DNA of 59,043 nt, from the NCBI GenBank assembly GCA_030141605.1, contig JAQGDQ010000374.1:1-59043 (forward strand). Direction: 5' to 3'. Below are positions 9,925 through 22,482 of the stretch, one piece after another (within the stretch, counting starts at the first letter, position 1; the number at the start of each line of letters is the position of its first letter). Origin of the DNA: Tubiluchus corallicola. Its lineage: Eukaryota; Priapulida; Priapulimorpha; Priapulimorphida; Tubiluchidae. Under the pieces are notes generated by a model. That model was given only the letters and a program-made list of their open reading frames with translations, did not search any database and was not told where the DNA came from. The position numbers were made by a program, and so were the translations under genes.

Positions 9925-12366
9925 ACAGGTGCTTATACAATTTCGTATTTGGTTTTTTATTTGCACAGTTTAGTGTGTGTTGTGTGCTTCAGTGTATTAC
10001 CATACATTTTCATTGTAGACATTTTTACGTTGATGTGTTACAGATGATTATAATTTATTAACATCATAATCTGTATATCATTAATGTATCGCTTATTAAC
10101 TTTCACAAACTTGTGCAATTTAACTTGCTTCTAACTAACTTACTGCAAGTCAATTAACATGTAATGATACTTTAATCGCATTTAGTTAGCTGACCGATTA
10201 GATTAGAGCTGCTAAAAGTCCTGAATGCATTTGAGAAATTGCACTACATACCTAAAATTGCTCCATGTATTCGAATGTACCCATTTACGGTATTTGTTAT
10301 TGCATGTCTTTTGGACTCTGGGTTTATTGCATATGCTTTGGGTGGCCCTACATATGCAAGGAGACAGTTCACCTTCTGTAACAGTCTTTCCTCTTCGAAA
10401 AATATGCTTGTCACCTTTACTCGCCTAATATTTCTGTACTCACTTCAAATTACTGTTTTATTAATAGGCAGTATATTTCAGTTACTTTTTAAAAGGTTTA
10501 AAGCTATCAACGGTGACTGTTAATTTGGCAACTAATTGTTATTCATAAATAATTTCAATTTTAAATGAATGCAGTTATGAAATTTTTACTGTGGTACTGC
10601 CCCTTACTAATGAAAAGTTTTTCCACACAGAAAATAACGGAGAGAGTTATCATAAGTTTTTGCAAGTTCACTATTCTGTTCTGCAAAACATATAAATAGC
10701 CAATGATTAATACATTTCTCAGATATTTTTCAGCTATCCGTGGGCAGTTTCTTGTATACATATTCTAGTAGACTTGTAAAACATGGCTTTTTTGTCTGTC
10801 AGCACAGCAGTTATTAGTGTATTTACAGAGCAGCACTCTAAGGAATGCTACATACAATTGCTGCCTTGTTTGCTTGTGTTATTGCTATTAGCCTGTTGAA
10901 TATTTTACACATTTTATAATAACTACTGCCAATACTTATTGCATCAGCTGGACTGCTAATGCATGTTTGCTAAAGCAAAGGCTTGCATAATCATTAGTGA
11001 ATTACGTAGGCTATTGCAATTTGTGAGTGGTTAGTGGCTGTTGGGAATGATTGGCAAAAGAAAGTATTGTGATTATAGGTCAGTTTATATCGAAATGATA
11101 TTCAGTTTTTTGGTTATGACATTGGAAGCAAAACCTTTTTCTTTGTGGTAATGTGCATTTACGATAAGATCTCTCAAAACAGTCACTCAAAGGACATTGC
11201 TTAATTTCTGCCTCTCAGTGTAGCTCTTAACTATACATTGGGTGTAATATACATGTGTATTCTGCTAAAGAGGTTCTTGTTGCAAATGGAACAGTTGAAA
11301 AAGCTAATCATTTTTGAACTAAAATGAATAATGGCACTAATCAGAGTGTAACTAGCAACACCTTTATACTCGCAACTGCATTTTTTAGCACATTCTTCAT
11401 AATTATTGGACTCATCATCATTGTTCTAAATATTCTTGTTGTCACTGCTGTTCTCAGATATAAAAAGTTGCAAACAATGTCAAATTGGCTGGTGCTTAAT
11501 CTGTCAGTGGGTGATGGATTGCTCGGCAGCATGGCATTGATGCTTGTAGACGGCGTCTTGCACATGAATGTTGTTTCTGCAAATAAGTGCTTATTTCTTG
11601 TGGTGTTCTCACATATTTGTGGCACATGTTCAGTCACAACCCTTATTGCGATCACAGCAGAACGTTATATTGCAATAGTACATCCATTTTTCCTTCCAAA
11701 AATACAATCTTTGCACATTGTTATTCTCATTACTATGACGTGGATATGGGCAGCATTTTTTGGATCGATAATTTTATATGGACATCGCATGACAAGTCCA
11801 CTTGTCTATTGTTCTTATTACAATGTGATACATCCGAAGTATTTCATTGCTGTTAACATATATGGTATCGCAGCAATGTTGTTTGTTTTCACTGGCTATG
11901 CAAGGATTATGTTAATTGCAAATCGTCACCAAAGACAGATTAATCCAGTTTCACAACAGAGTTCTCAGATACTGCAAAACATCAAGTCTGCAAAGATAAT
12001 GTTCGTTGTTGCAGGGACGTTTGCAATCTGCTGGATACCAATGAATATAACAGGCATGTTTTTCATGTATGCCACGGACAGAAAAGAAAACTTCTATGTG
12101 GAGCTTTTTTGCTATGCTATGGCTTTTATTAACTCAATGGCCAATCCATTGATATATGCTTGGAAACACAAACATTTTAAGCTAAGCTTTACACACATGT
12201 TGACTTGTAAATCAGGAGAGCCAAATTTCAAATCCTTTTAAAGCTCTTAGTTAATGCATCTATTGTACGTCATGGTGCGTGTTAACTTTAAGTTTGATTT
12301 ACGCATATAATTGGACAAGCATTTACAATGCGAACAGTTAAAGCAGACATCCATATTACACATGTT
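9925..12366 (+). repeat. Segmental duplication, left copy (contains the intact GPCR)
   Basis: This segment is repeated at 12875-15513, about 2.95 kb downstream in the same orientation. Matching landmarks include the CTTATACAATTTCGTATTTG start, the block ending TTAACATCATAATCTGT, the segment near 10225 (again near 13165), the whole GPCR, and the tail around CATATAATTGGACAAGCATT. Divergence is visible but low. The region 9925-11323 outside the GPCR shows no other gene. Confidence 0.85.
11324..12241 (+). CDS. Class A (rhodopsin-like) GPCR, intact, single exon, ligand unknown
   Basis: 305 residues with seven hydrophobic segments at about 15-43, 54-76, 88-112, 131-151, 172-196, 224-250 and 258-280. 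Class A landmarks are N36 in TM1, D64 in TM2, C89 at the top of TM3 paired with C163 in loop 2, E-R-Y at 113-115 in place of DRY, W140/W142 in TM4, CWIP at 236-239 in TM6 and NPLIY at 274-278 in TM7. The short N-terminus has two N-glycosylation sequons (NGT at residue 3, NQS at 6). TM5 lacks the usual proline. The short tail has a cysteine at 295 that could be palmitoylated. An AATAAA lies at 12494-12499. The pattern is generally amine/adenosine/melatonin-like, but I cannot name a ligand. A dead duplicate follows at 14618-15413. It was probably intronless before duplication. Confidence 0.9.
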   Translation: MNNGTNQSVTSNTFILATAFFSTFFIIIGLIIIVLNILVVTAVLRYKKLQTMSNWLVLNLSVGDGLLGSMALMLVDGVLHMNVVSANKCLFLVVFSHICGTCSVTTLIAITAERYIAIVHPFFLPKIQSLHIVILITMTWIWAAFFGSIILYGHRMTSPLVYCSYYNVIHPKYFIAVNIYGIAAMLFVFTGYARIMLIANRHQRQINPVSQQSSQILQNIKSAKIMFVVAGTFAICWIPMNITGMFFMYATDRKENFYVELFCYAMAFINSMANPLIYAWKHKHFKLSFTHMLTCKSGEPNFKSF

Positions 12367-12492
12367 AAACTTTTCTGTAATTTGCAGAATACACTGCAAG
12401 CTGTTGTACCCTTTTATTAACGATAAGCTTGATATTAATTGTTAACTGTTGTTGTTGTTGTGATCATCGTCGTCGTTACTGCTGCTGTTGTT
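12367..12492. other. Junction DNA leading into minisatellite
   Basis: Unique sequence grading into GTT/GCT triplets from about 12445. No gene is seen. Confidence 0.4.
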
Positions 12493-12860
12493 GAATAAAC
12501 ACATTATGAATGATATTGCCATTGTCGTTGCCACTGCTGCCGCTACTGCTACTGTTGTTGCTATTATTGTTGAGTAAATGCAGTATGAATGATACTGTTG
12601 TTTTCATTGTCGCTACCACTGTCACTGCTGATGCTGTTGCTATTGCTGCTGTTGCTATTGTTGTTGTTGAACAAATACAGTGATAATGATATTGTTGTTG
12701 TCGTTGTCCCTGCCACTGCCACTGCTGTTGCTATTACTGCTGCTGCTATTGTTGTTGTTGAACAAATACAGTGATGATGATATTGTTGTTGTCGTTGTCC
12801 CTGCCACTGCCACTGCTGTTGCTATTACTACTGCTGCTATTGTTGTTGTTGAATAAATAC
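12493..12860 (+). repeat. Minisatellite, about 90-bp unit, between the duplicated GPCR segments
   Basis: Units start at 12493, 12572, 12669, 12760 and 12851 (spacings 79, 97, 91, 91). Each begins with a variant of GAATAAATACAGT, then ATGATATTGTTGTTGTCG, then CTG/GTT triplets. The 12669 and 12760 units are almost identical. Triplets encode leucine or valine runs by chance; no gene is implied. The first and last units contain AATAAA, so the first could supply the GPCR polyadenylation signal. Confidence 0.85.
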
Positions 12861-13506
12861 AGTATGAATGAGTGCAGGAGCTTATACAATTTCGTATTTG
12901 ATTTTGTTTACACAGTTTGTTGTGTGTGTTGTGTGCTTCAGTGTATTACCATACATTTTCATTGTAGACATTTTTAGGTTGATGTATTACAGATGATTAT
13001 AATTTATTAACATCATAATCTGTGTATCATTAATGTATCGCTTATTAACTTTAACTTCTGCAATTTAACTTGCTTCTAACTAACTTACTGCAAGTCAATT
13101 AACATGTAATGATATTTTAATCACATTTATTTAGTTGACTGATTAGATTAGAGCTGCCAAAAGTCCTGAATGCATGTGAGAAATTGCACTACATACATAA
13201 AATTGCTCCATGTATTCGAATGTACCCATTTACAGCATTTGTTATTGCATATGTCTTTGGGACTCTTGTGTTTATTGCACATGCTTTTGGTGGCCCTACA
13301 TATGCAAGGAGACAGTTCACCCTCTGTAACGTAACAGTCTTTCCTCTTTTCGAAAAATATGCTCTCAGTTGTCACCTAGAAGAAGGGTCTTTTTACTTGG
13401 CTAATATTTCTGTACTCCACCTCAAATTGCTGTTTCACTACTAGGCACTATATTTCAGTTACTTTTTAACAGTTTAATGCTGGCAAAGTAATAGGTGACT
13501 GTTAGT

Positions 13507-14153
13507 TTGGCAGCTCACTCTTATTAACAAATAATTTCATATGCATGAATTTCTGTCATCGAGTCAGTGCAAAAAACTAGACAAGATGGTAGCTCCCTTT
13601 TGGAAAAGACCTAGATATTATGTTGACGATATTTATGAACCGTATCAGCCACGAACTTCACTGGAATTTCCACATTTATAACCATTCGTCTTGAAATCAT
13701 TGTTTGACAATTTGAGCATGAAATGCCTCATTTGTGATAAATTATCACAACTATTGCTGATTCTTGAGGAGTTTCAAATGTTCTGAACATAAAAAATAAA
13801 AACAACATTTAAGAAATACAGAATTGCTTTTCAGTATAGTACCTATATCTGCAGGTTATATAGCCAAATAATGGGACAGACTTTTGCTTTTAAAACTCCT
13901 ATATTGGAAAATAAGAACTTTTTATGATGCAGAGCCAAGGAAAGTCAAAGTCCAGTGTGGAAAGATAAATAATTTATGTACTTTAGTATGACCTACATTG
14001 GGTTCTGTGCAAATGTTCTTTGTCAGTACAATGTTGTCATTTGCACATAAAGAAACACTTGTTTTTGCTGTTTGCAAAAGTGTGCCACTATTTCTGTTGT
14101 CATAGTTTATTAAGAGCAGTTTTTGGCAGCTCACTCTTATTCACAAATAATTT
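13507..14153. repeat. 585-bp inserted block bounded by 31-bp direct repeats
   Basis: A 31-bp sequence starting TTGGCAGCTCACTCTTATT occurs at 13507-13537 and 14123-14153 with one mismatch. The left duplicate has only one diverged equivalent, near 10522. The block between (13538-14122) is absent from the left copy. It contains a 31-codon frame at 13586-13681 and no inverted repeats or poly-A tail, so it is not a typical transposon. Origin unknown. Confidence 0.6.
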
Positions 14154-14617
14154 TGTGGCCTTCAATTTTAAATGACGTTGTGCACACAATGCAGTTATGA
14201 AATTTTTACTGTTATACTGACCCTTACTAATGAAAAGTTTTTCCTCAGATAAGAAAATAGCAGAGAGAGTTAACATAAGTTTTTGTAAGTTCACAATTCT
14301 TTTCCACACAAAAGATAAATGGCCCATGATTATTTCATTTCTGTATCTGTAATGCAGTTCCTTGTATACATGTTCTAGTAGACTAGTGAAACCAGCAGTT
14401 ATTGGTGTATTTACAAAGCAGCACACAAAGGAATACTACACTTGCTGTCTTATTTATCTGTGTTATTGCTGGTAGCCTCTAGAATATTTTATAATGGATC
14501 GCACACATTTTACTTATGTAGCTGGAATGCTAATGCATGTTTGCTGTGCATGTGGAATCATTAGTGAGTTACTTAGGCTATTGCAATTTGTGAGTTGTTA
14601 GTTTTTAGTTGTGAGTT

Positions 14618-15413
14618 GTTCTAAATATGCTTGTTGTCACTGCTATTCTGAAATATAAAAAGTTGCAAACAACGTGGAATTGACTGTTGCTTAATTTGTC
14701 AGTGGGTGATTGATGCTTGTAGACGGCGTCTTGCACATGAATGTTATTTCTGCAAATAAGTACTTATTTATTGTGATGTTCTCACTTATTTGTGGTACAT
14801 GTTCAATCACAACCCTTATTGCGATCACAGCAGAACGTTATATTGCAATAGTACATCCATTTTTCCTTTCAAAAATACAATCTTTGCACATTGTTATTCT
14901 CATTACTATAACATGGATATGAGCAACATTTTTTGGATTGATTATTTTGTATGGGCAACGCATGACAAGTCGACTTGTTTACTTTCTTTTTACAATATGA
15001 CACATTCAATGCATTTCATTGCTTTTAACGTATATGCTATCAGAGCAATGTTGTTTGTTTTCATTGGCTATGCAAGAATTAAGTTAATTGCAAATCGTCA
15101 CCAAAGACAGATTAATCCAGTTTTGCAACAGAGTTTTCAGCCACTGCAAAACATCAAGTCTGCAAAGATAATGTTCGTCATTGCAGGGACGTTTGCAATT
15201 TGCTGGATGCCACTTAATGCAACAGGCATGTTTTTCATGTATGCCACGGACAGAAAAGAAAACTTCTCCGTGGAGCTTTTTTGCTATGCTATGGTTTTTA
15301 TTAACTCAATGACCAATCCATTGATATATGCTTGGACACACAAACATTTTAAACTAGGTTTTGCGCACATGTTGACATGTAAATCAGGGGAGCGAAATTT
15401 CAAATCCTTATGA
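14618..15413 (+). pseudogene. GPCR pseudogene, duplicate of the 11324 gene
   Basis: It is collinear with the intact receptor from the middle of TM1 to the stop. It lacks the start codon and N-terminus. A TGA at 14681-14683 replaces the TM2-preceding tryptophan. A 22-bp deletion near 14710 shifts the frame. A second Trp-to-TGA change is at 14920-14922. A further frameshift lies near 14985 in loop 2. From there to the end the frame is open and keeps CW-P, NPLIYAW and the same C-terminal tail. The long open remainder suggests fairly recent death. No function is expected. Confidence 0.9.
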
Positions 15414-15513
15414 AGATTTTAGATAATACTGCTATTGTATGTCACAGTGTTTGATTTACGCATATAATTGGACAAGCATTTACAATACGAACAGCTAAAG
15501 CAGATTACACATG

Positions 15514-16029
15514 TTAAAATTGCAACCATATCAGTTTGCCACAACAGTAACACAGCTCTTGAATTACAATAATGCTAAGTCGATGCTTGCAGCTTGTCAA
15601 TGTCTACTTATGTTTTATGTACAGTAAAAAGTAAATTTCCTCTCTCAACACACTTCAGCTTCAAGGTTGTCCAATTTTGTCAATGGATATTCCTGTTGGC
15701 AACATGTCCACTATTTCATGCGGTTCTTCCTTCCGTAAAATTAAATGACTGATGCCACCCAAGCTATGTGAGTGGACCACTTAATATATTACTTTTATTC
15801 CTGGAAAAGCTACTAATATAGTTAGTACTAATCTGTATATATTTACAATAAACAAAGCTAATAAAAATGAACCCACAATAGCAAATTAAAAAATAATATG
15901 AATTAAATAATAATAATGTGAGTCTTTTACAAGTTTCCTTATTCAGCTTTCATATATATAAAAAAATACTTTGCACTTTCACCAGAAAGATGGACAGTAC
16001 CATATTTAGCTTTTAGTCACTAGAAACGT
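15514..16029. other. Noncoding stretch
   Basis: AT-rich sequence between the segmental duplication and the LINE. No gene or clear repeat is seen. Its right part may include undetected decayed LINE 5' sequence. Confidence 0.3.
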
Positions 16030-18808
16030 CTGGTAACTTGAAGGTATCTATAGTTACTAATTCTGCCTTCTGTACCTTTTTCCAAATATATCAAGAAATT
16101 CTTAATAAACATGCACCACTTAAGACATTGTCAAGAACTGAAAAAGTAACTTTCTCCAAGCCATGGTTAACTAGAGGTATTCTTGTGTCAATAAAAACTA
16201 AAAGTAAATTATACAAGGACTGTAAGACTACAACTAGTATCTGAAAAATTAATCAATATAAACAATTTTCTAATAAACTTAATCATCTCATAAATTTAGC
16301 CGAAAGAAATTATTAATGTACTTTACTACATGATAATAAAACTAATATTAGAAAGACTTGGGCAACATTGAATGATTTGATCAATGGACAAAACAAGCAG
16401 CGCATAACTCCAACTAAACTAGTAATAAATCATGCTGAGATTACGGAACCCGCTGCTATCTGTGAATTCATGAACAATTATTTTGCATCGGTTGGTTCTG
16501 CTATGGTAAAAAAGTACCACCTACTCCAATAACATTTGATTCTTTCCTTAAAATGCCTAATCAGAACTCCTTCTTTTTTACGCCAATTATCGAGTATGAA
16601 GTTTCCTTTGCTATTGCTGCATTAAAAACCAATAAATCAGCAGGACCCGAAAACATCTCAAATCAGTTTTTTAAAATTTCACAGTCCATTATTACTCCAT
16701 TATTAACTATGCTGTTCAATAAATGTGTAGAAGAGGGTATCTATCCTGACGTGTTGAAAATTGCAAAAATCCCGATTTACAAATCTGATTCTCCCATTAA
16801 TCCCACTAATTATAGGCCAATATCTCTCTTATCTCCCATATCAAAGATTTTTGAAAAATTAATTTACTCTAAGCTAGCTAAATTTCTTTTAAAAGAACAA
16901 ATTTTAACTAAATTCCAATTTGGATTCAGAAAAAATCATTCTACATCTTTAGCTGTGTCAGAAATAATTGAAAACTTTCTTGCAAATATTGATAAGGGGA
17001 AAACTACTTGTGCTATATTTTTAGATTTATTGAAAGCATTCGACACGGTAAAACATGACATTTTGTTATGTAAGTTATCATACTATGGTATCAGGGGACG
17101 TCCTCTTGCGCTTTTCACGTCTTACCTTACTAATAGGAAACAGTTTACGTGTATTGACTCATCGGATTCTAAACTTGCTGATATAACCTGTGGTGTCCCA
17201 CAGGGTTCTACATTGGGGCCATTGTTATTTCTTTTATATATTAACGATCTGCCATCTTGTTCGCAATTTAACACCAGATTGTTTGTAGACGATACAAACT
17301 TATTTTTATCACACCAAAATATCAAAACATTAGAACATTCAGTAAATGTGGAACTGAACAATATTAATAAATGGATGCAAGCAAATAAGCTATCGATAAA
17401 TTATAAAAAAACAAAATATATGTTAATTGGAAACAAGCAACATAACAATAGTTTAAACATAAATATGGGAGGTTGTACTATTCAATCTACACAAGAAATC
17501 AGATATCTTGGTACATTTATAGATAATAGAATTACTTGGAAAACACATGTTCAGTATATAGTCAACAAAATTAGAAAATTAAGTGGAGTATTAGCTAGAA
17601 TACGACACTACATAAATGTAGATGCACTACGGCTCTTATATTCTTCTCTTGTCATGCCGTATCTGAGTTATGGCATTCTCGCCTGGGGTAGTGCTTCAGC
17701 ATCGGTCTTAAAATCATTGGTTTCTAAACAAAACAAGATTATCAAACTTATAACATTTACTAGCAAAAGGGAACATGTAACACCTTTGTATCTGCAACTA
17801 AATCTACTAAAAGTATATGATCTGTATAAATTAGAATTGCTCAAATTTGTACATAAATTCAAAAATAATTCACTTCCAGATCTCTTCAGCAATTATTATA
17901 CTTTAGCATGTCACATGCATCACCACTCTACTAGGTCTGCTACAACCCAATCTTATTTTATTGAAAGATTTAACTCATCTAAAGGCCAGAATTCTTTAAA
18001 ACACCAAGGATCTTTGCTGTGGAATTCATTACCAATCCAGTTAAAGTCAAGTAACTACAAAAAGTTAATTCTAAACTATAAAAAACAACTTATTGCAGGA
18101 TACAAATAAATGAGACATCTTGCTTATATACTTGTAATACTATACATATTTTTTTCATTGCTACGACACTTAAAGATTTTGTTTAAGTTTTTGTTATATT
18201 TTGATTTCATTTTGTCTGATTTACAGTTGAAATAGTTTTTCGATGGTTTAATTTATTATATTTTCTTTCTCGACAAATTCAGTCATTGATGTTATTATTA
18301 CAACATTTCAGTTTTGTTTTTTTCTTATTTGCTTCTGCTTCTTGTTTTGTTTTGTATGATTTATATTTGCCTTATTTTTCCTTGGTTTAATCTTTTATAT
18401 TTTTTTCTCGACAGCTTTGGTTGATCATTCTACTGTTTTTTGTTTTTTGCTGGATTTTTTAGTTTCTGTTATCTTAAAAATCTCAAGTTATTTTTATTGT
18501 GTTTGCTTCGCATGATTCACAGTATTTTAGAATTGTAAATCTTTCGTTATTTAAACTATATGTTCTACAGTATTACGATACCTATCATTTAATTGCCAAA
18601 TTAACACACATCAACCGAATACAAATTTAAATTGATAACGATGCGATAATTAAGTTTATTTAATCACAACTATTTAAGGGTGGCTGACTTGATAACCTAC
18701 GGGTTCTTCGCTGCCCTGCTCCTTTGCTTCAAAATATTGCATGTATTCTTTATACTGTATTTTTATCATTCTAACGGAGATAATAAATAAATTGAATTGA
18801 ATTGAATT
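16030..18808 (+). mobile_element. 5'-truncated, decayed Jockey/CR1-like non-LTR retrotransposon
   Basis: The element starts within the endonuclease-RT linker (NKHAPLK and KPWLT motifs at about 16100-16170) and runs through a complete RT and C-terminal domain to a 3' UTR. It ends at about 18808 in AATAAATTGAATTGAATT, a tail typical of CR1/L2/Jockey-type LINEs. Inactivating changes are a TGA at 16242-16244, a TAA near 16314 and a frameshift in the A-run near 16508-16514. The endonuclease is missing. The 3' UTR (18110-18780) is T-rich and has no genes. Confidence 0.85.
16553..18109 (+). pseudogene. Reverse transcriptase domain of the non-LTR element
   Basis: 518 open codons. RT landmarks in order are KSAGPENIS, NYRPISLLSPISKIFEK, FGFRKNHST, motif A FLDLLKAFDTVKH, GVPQGSTLGPLLF (motif B) and FVDDTN (motif C; most relatives have FADD). 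These are followed by the thumb region SINYKKTKYMLIG, YLGTFID and a C-terminal LWNSLP motif common in Jockey/CR1-group elements. The fragment itself is uninterrupted, but the real frame continues upstream through a frameshift and two stops, so the first Met here is not a natural start. It would have copied element RNA at a nicked target. It is no longer autonomous. Confidence 0.9.
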
Positions 18809-20090
18809 ATGCAAAACTAAATTAACGAATGCATTTTACTTTACTGAATAGCGTTCCAAATTGAAATTTGCAAAACTCAGTTCTACTTGTCAGAAAGATT
18901 GTCAACTAGTTTACAGCTACGATTTCTTATCATTTTTATTAGTAGCAGCACTCTACACCATTAAAATTGTTGTTGAAACTGACGATAATGTAATTTGCCA
19001 CGCGGGTTTGTTTGCACATCGAACAACATCATTTTACCCATGATCCTGTGCGCTCAACGCGAAGTACGCAAAGTAGTCCTCACCCCGTGCTGACCCGCTG
19101 GTGTGGGGCGCCGAGTAACCGATTAGCCGAAGTAGGACACTTTCGGTAAAACGCTTAATTTGCGGAAAAGCAATGTCGCCCAAGTAGGGTACTAGCAATT
19201 CTGTCGAGAATAGAGATCTATGACATAATAAAACATAAATCAAAACTTGTTTTTCAAAAAAGTAACTTTATAATAATGATGGATAGTCCTTGACAATTTA
19301 CAAATGTATTTTTACAATAATATCATTATTATTAATTAATAATTATCATCATAACATTAAACTAAGTATCTAATGCTTTAAAGAAAGAAACTATGTAGGG
19401 CACATAACTCGCTAACCCGTTTGCTTAGTAGAAAACAATTTTTTGTCCAAGAGGGAGTGAAAAGGATCACCTGTCTGTGAAGCAAGACAAAATAAAAAAT
19501 GATATACCTTAAGCAAATGTTGGAATTGCCTAAAAAGTGCGCTTATTTCGCTTCAAAGAAGATTAATATTGGCAATAATATTCGTTTATTTTACCAGATG
19601 TATAATCAATTACTCAACCTGTATTGACGTTTTTAGTTATTATTACTACATAAACAAGGACAACAGCGGTGCACAATACACACACAACATGTCAGCTTAA
19701 AACTGACACCGATTCGAAAGCAAAAGTCTTAATAAAACTTAGTTTCAATTTAGATTTAATTTACATATTTGTCTCATTCCACATTACATTTAGTTTGACC
19801 GTACAGAATTTACTACAAGTGCATCAAGACTATTATGTTCCCAAGCTTATTTAATACACATCATTTCTTTTCTTTTTCCACACAAAAAACCACAGTAACA
19901 TAGTTCAACAGCTGCATGTAGGTCGATACACAAAAAGCTCAACTATGAATGCGAAACTCCAATTCAGCAACAAATATCAATTTCATACGTTCAGTATTTT
20001 ACAAAAAACTATTTTTTGTAAATGCATGTATTGTAAATGTGTTAAACACTCTGAACTGTCAGAAATGAAATGTAAAGTTTTATGCAATTA
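18809..20090. other. Noncoding stretch with a GC-rich candidate promoter near 19040-19160
   Basis: No coding exon recognised. A GC-richer patch at 19040-19160 contains CTGTGCGCTCAACGCGAAGT, almost the same 20-mer as in the UFC1 promoter but on the opposite strand. It could be the start of the noncoding first exon of the zinc-finger gene at 22530, whose splice acceptor is at 22483-22484, but no donor was assigned. Confidence 0.3.
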
Positions 20091-20195
20091 CAGTGTTTCC
20101 TCACTTATCGTGGGTATTTCGTTTCAGGCCAACCCGCGATAATTGATTTTCCGCGAAGTAGGGACGCTATACTTATTTAATACTTACCCGTTCTA
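20091..20195 (+). mobile_element. End fragment of a Tigger-like MITE
   Basis: TA followed by CAGTGTTTCCTCACTTATCG, then CCGCGATAATTGATTTTCCG and CGAAGTAGGGACG. The terminus style fits pogo/Tigger MITEs. I could not find the matching inverted end within the next kilobase, so it is probably truncated. Confidence 0.4.
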
Positions 20196-22482
20196 GGGCT
20201 TGAATAAATCAGTCTCTAATGAAAATTTCACAAACAGAAAACATCAAACTGCACAGATTTACGCAAAATAGCTATTTTATTGAAAACAGTAAAGAAGTTT
20301 CATAGCATCAGCTCAATGTGGTAACGTTACAGCTGGCTACAACAGGGAAGCCCAGATTGGGCAGAGGCTAACAGTTAATTAGTGATGCCTACGTCACAGG
20401 TAGGATGTAACCAAAATGACGTAAGAGAGTGTTGGCACAATTGAAGCCATAGTGCCCTTACACTATAACAAACCAATGAAAAGCCTCCCCCCAACTAGAC
20501 AAAGGATTGTGAGCAATGCTGGGGCTGACCCGGGTAAGGCAAACGGACGATAAAACCTAACAAAGTGAAACTAAAATGTATGGTACAATCTAGGTTCTAG
20601 TTTAGATAGGTGAAAACACCCCAGTGAGCCCACACGAGTTGTTACAAGGAAAAGAAATAATGGTTTGATGTGGTTCGATTAATATGTAAGAAATGCGGTT
20701 AAAAACTGATATCGTTCACTGCAAAACTACGCCACAAACATAGATTTAGAATTTTAGATAGTGCTTTATCTAAATATATGGCCGGAAACGATGCTCAGAC
20801 AACTTCACAACAAAACAGCTTGAATGCGTTTTGCTTTGGGTGGCGTCATTTGAGCGTGGGATCTCATAACGAAGGCATTTGAACGAAGTATGGTTGTCTC
20901 ATGTAAATCCAATCTTTATCGTAACGATACTAATCATTTCATATCGTTTGCTGTAAGTTTTGAATATTTTTGTTTCACATTGTCTTAAATTCAGCAGCTT
21001 TTCTGGCGTCTTCGATACAATAGTTTACCGAATATTAGATCAATAATTTAACGACGAGCCGATCAGAACTTTTTTACTCAATAACTGACACCACTTTCGT
21101 TTACTGGTGACTGATCGGCTCGGCCCATCACTACTATTTATGAGTCTTCACCATAAATTGGGAGGTGCACAATTGCAAATTTTTGAGCTCTCTATAAACT
21201 GCCACAAACCACTGTTGACATCCGTAATGACAAGTACATTAGGCGCCGCTTAATAATTAATAGACTCACTTTGTGACCGAAGTGGTATGACCCAATTAAC
21301 AGATTGAACCTATTAACCGTTGGCTGTTGTATTACCGGTATAGAAGTATGAGTCATAGCATAGCTTAGCATGCACTGCAAGGGTTTTTAATGAATTTTAG
21401 AAGCGAAGTAATGCCTAAATTCTTTTGTGCAGTTAAAAATTAATAAAATATTAATTTATATAACTGAATTGCCAATAAATTAAAAAGTTTACCTTTCTGA
21501 ATCACAGACTTTTCTAAATGTGTTCATTTGCAAAAATTACAAAAATTCATTCAAAGTCGGCTCCTTCATTTCCTCATGAAGAAGTTCGCCCACAAAGTTC
21601 ACCTAATTATAAAAGCGTCGATGTGTTGTTGTGTATGACTAAAACAGTTCTGAATCATCTGTTCACTTGCATTGCTCTTATTTGCTGTACGATGTTTACT
21701 CTTATAAGTCACTAGGAATACCAGCTGATTACTGTACCTGCATCTTTGACTGTCAACTCATTAAGCCTGAAAGCGTAATTTGCAACAAGAGCATCAAAAG
21801 GAAACAAGTAATTTAATGTTTAACTTCCAGAAATTCTTTGGGTAACAGTGGGCGAGCGGGTAACAGATTCAAAGCAAAATCGCTAAGCTAGCGTATTAGT
21901 GCATGATAAACGTACCTGCTTATAAACAAAACGGTACTTAACATGATTGTTTCTCCATACATAGTGCACAAAAGGGAAGTAAATATGACATAAAAGTAGG
22001 AAAGGTTCTTTGGGTACATACAAATGTCTTATTTTAAGTATGTGAAGAGAAAAGATTGAGTGAATTATGCAGAGTTAATTGAGCCAATTACCTATAGTTT
22101 TTTATGTATATTTGAATAAAAATGGCCTGTTCCGGGCGTTTATGAGGCAATTAAGCGATTGAGTCTATTAATCGTGAGTCTATTCCGGCATTCAATTTCT
22201 TAGTATGTAAAAATTTGTGGCCCTAACTTAACAAAAGCACTAAAGCTACGAACTTGTAACTTTCACACCCAAAATGGAATCTATTGTAATACAACAATGT
22301 GAAATTTCGACTTTGCAGGAACTTGTTTGTAATATTATTGTAGCATCAACTTTGGCATCGGCACATTTTGTCTGCACCACTGGATGTAGGCCTACATTAG
22401 CGACCATTTATACATGGGCACGTAGCACCGTGTTGCTAATTATTATGCATTAATGTTGAGCTTGGGAATGTTTGTTTCTTGC
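20196..22482. other. Noncoding DNA upstream of zinc-finger gene 1 (likely promoter/intron)
   Basis: Several short frames (for example 21518-21715) show no recognisable protein similarity. The right end must be intronic if the acceptor at 22483-22484 is used. No structured repeat is identified. Confidence 0.3.

Larger units (their letters stand above)
12875..15513 (+). repeat. Segmental duplication, right copy (contains the dead GPCR)
   Basis: Second copy of 9925-12366. Relative to the left copy it has gained a block at about 13507-14153 and lost about 370 bp ahead of the GPCR, including the start codon and the first half of TM1. Confidence 0.85.

Noticed and set aside
12589-12977. Leucine-rich frames resembling signal peptides
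   Set aside because: They arise from CTG/GTT triplets of the minisatellite and repeat with each unit.
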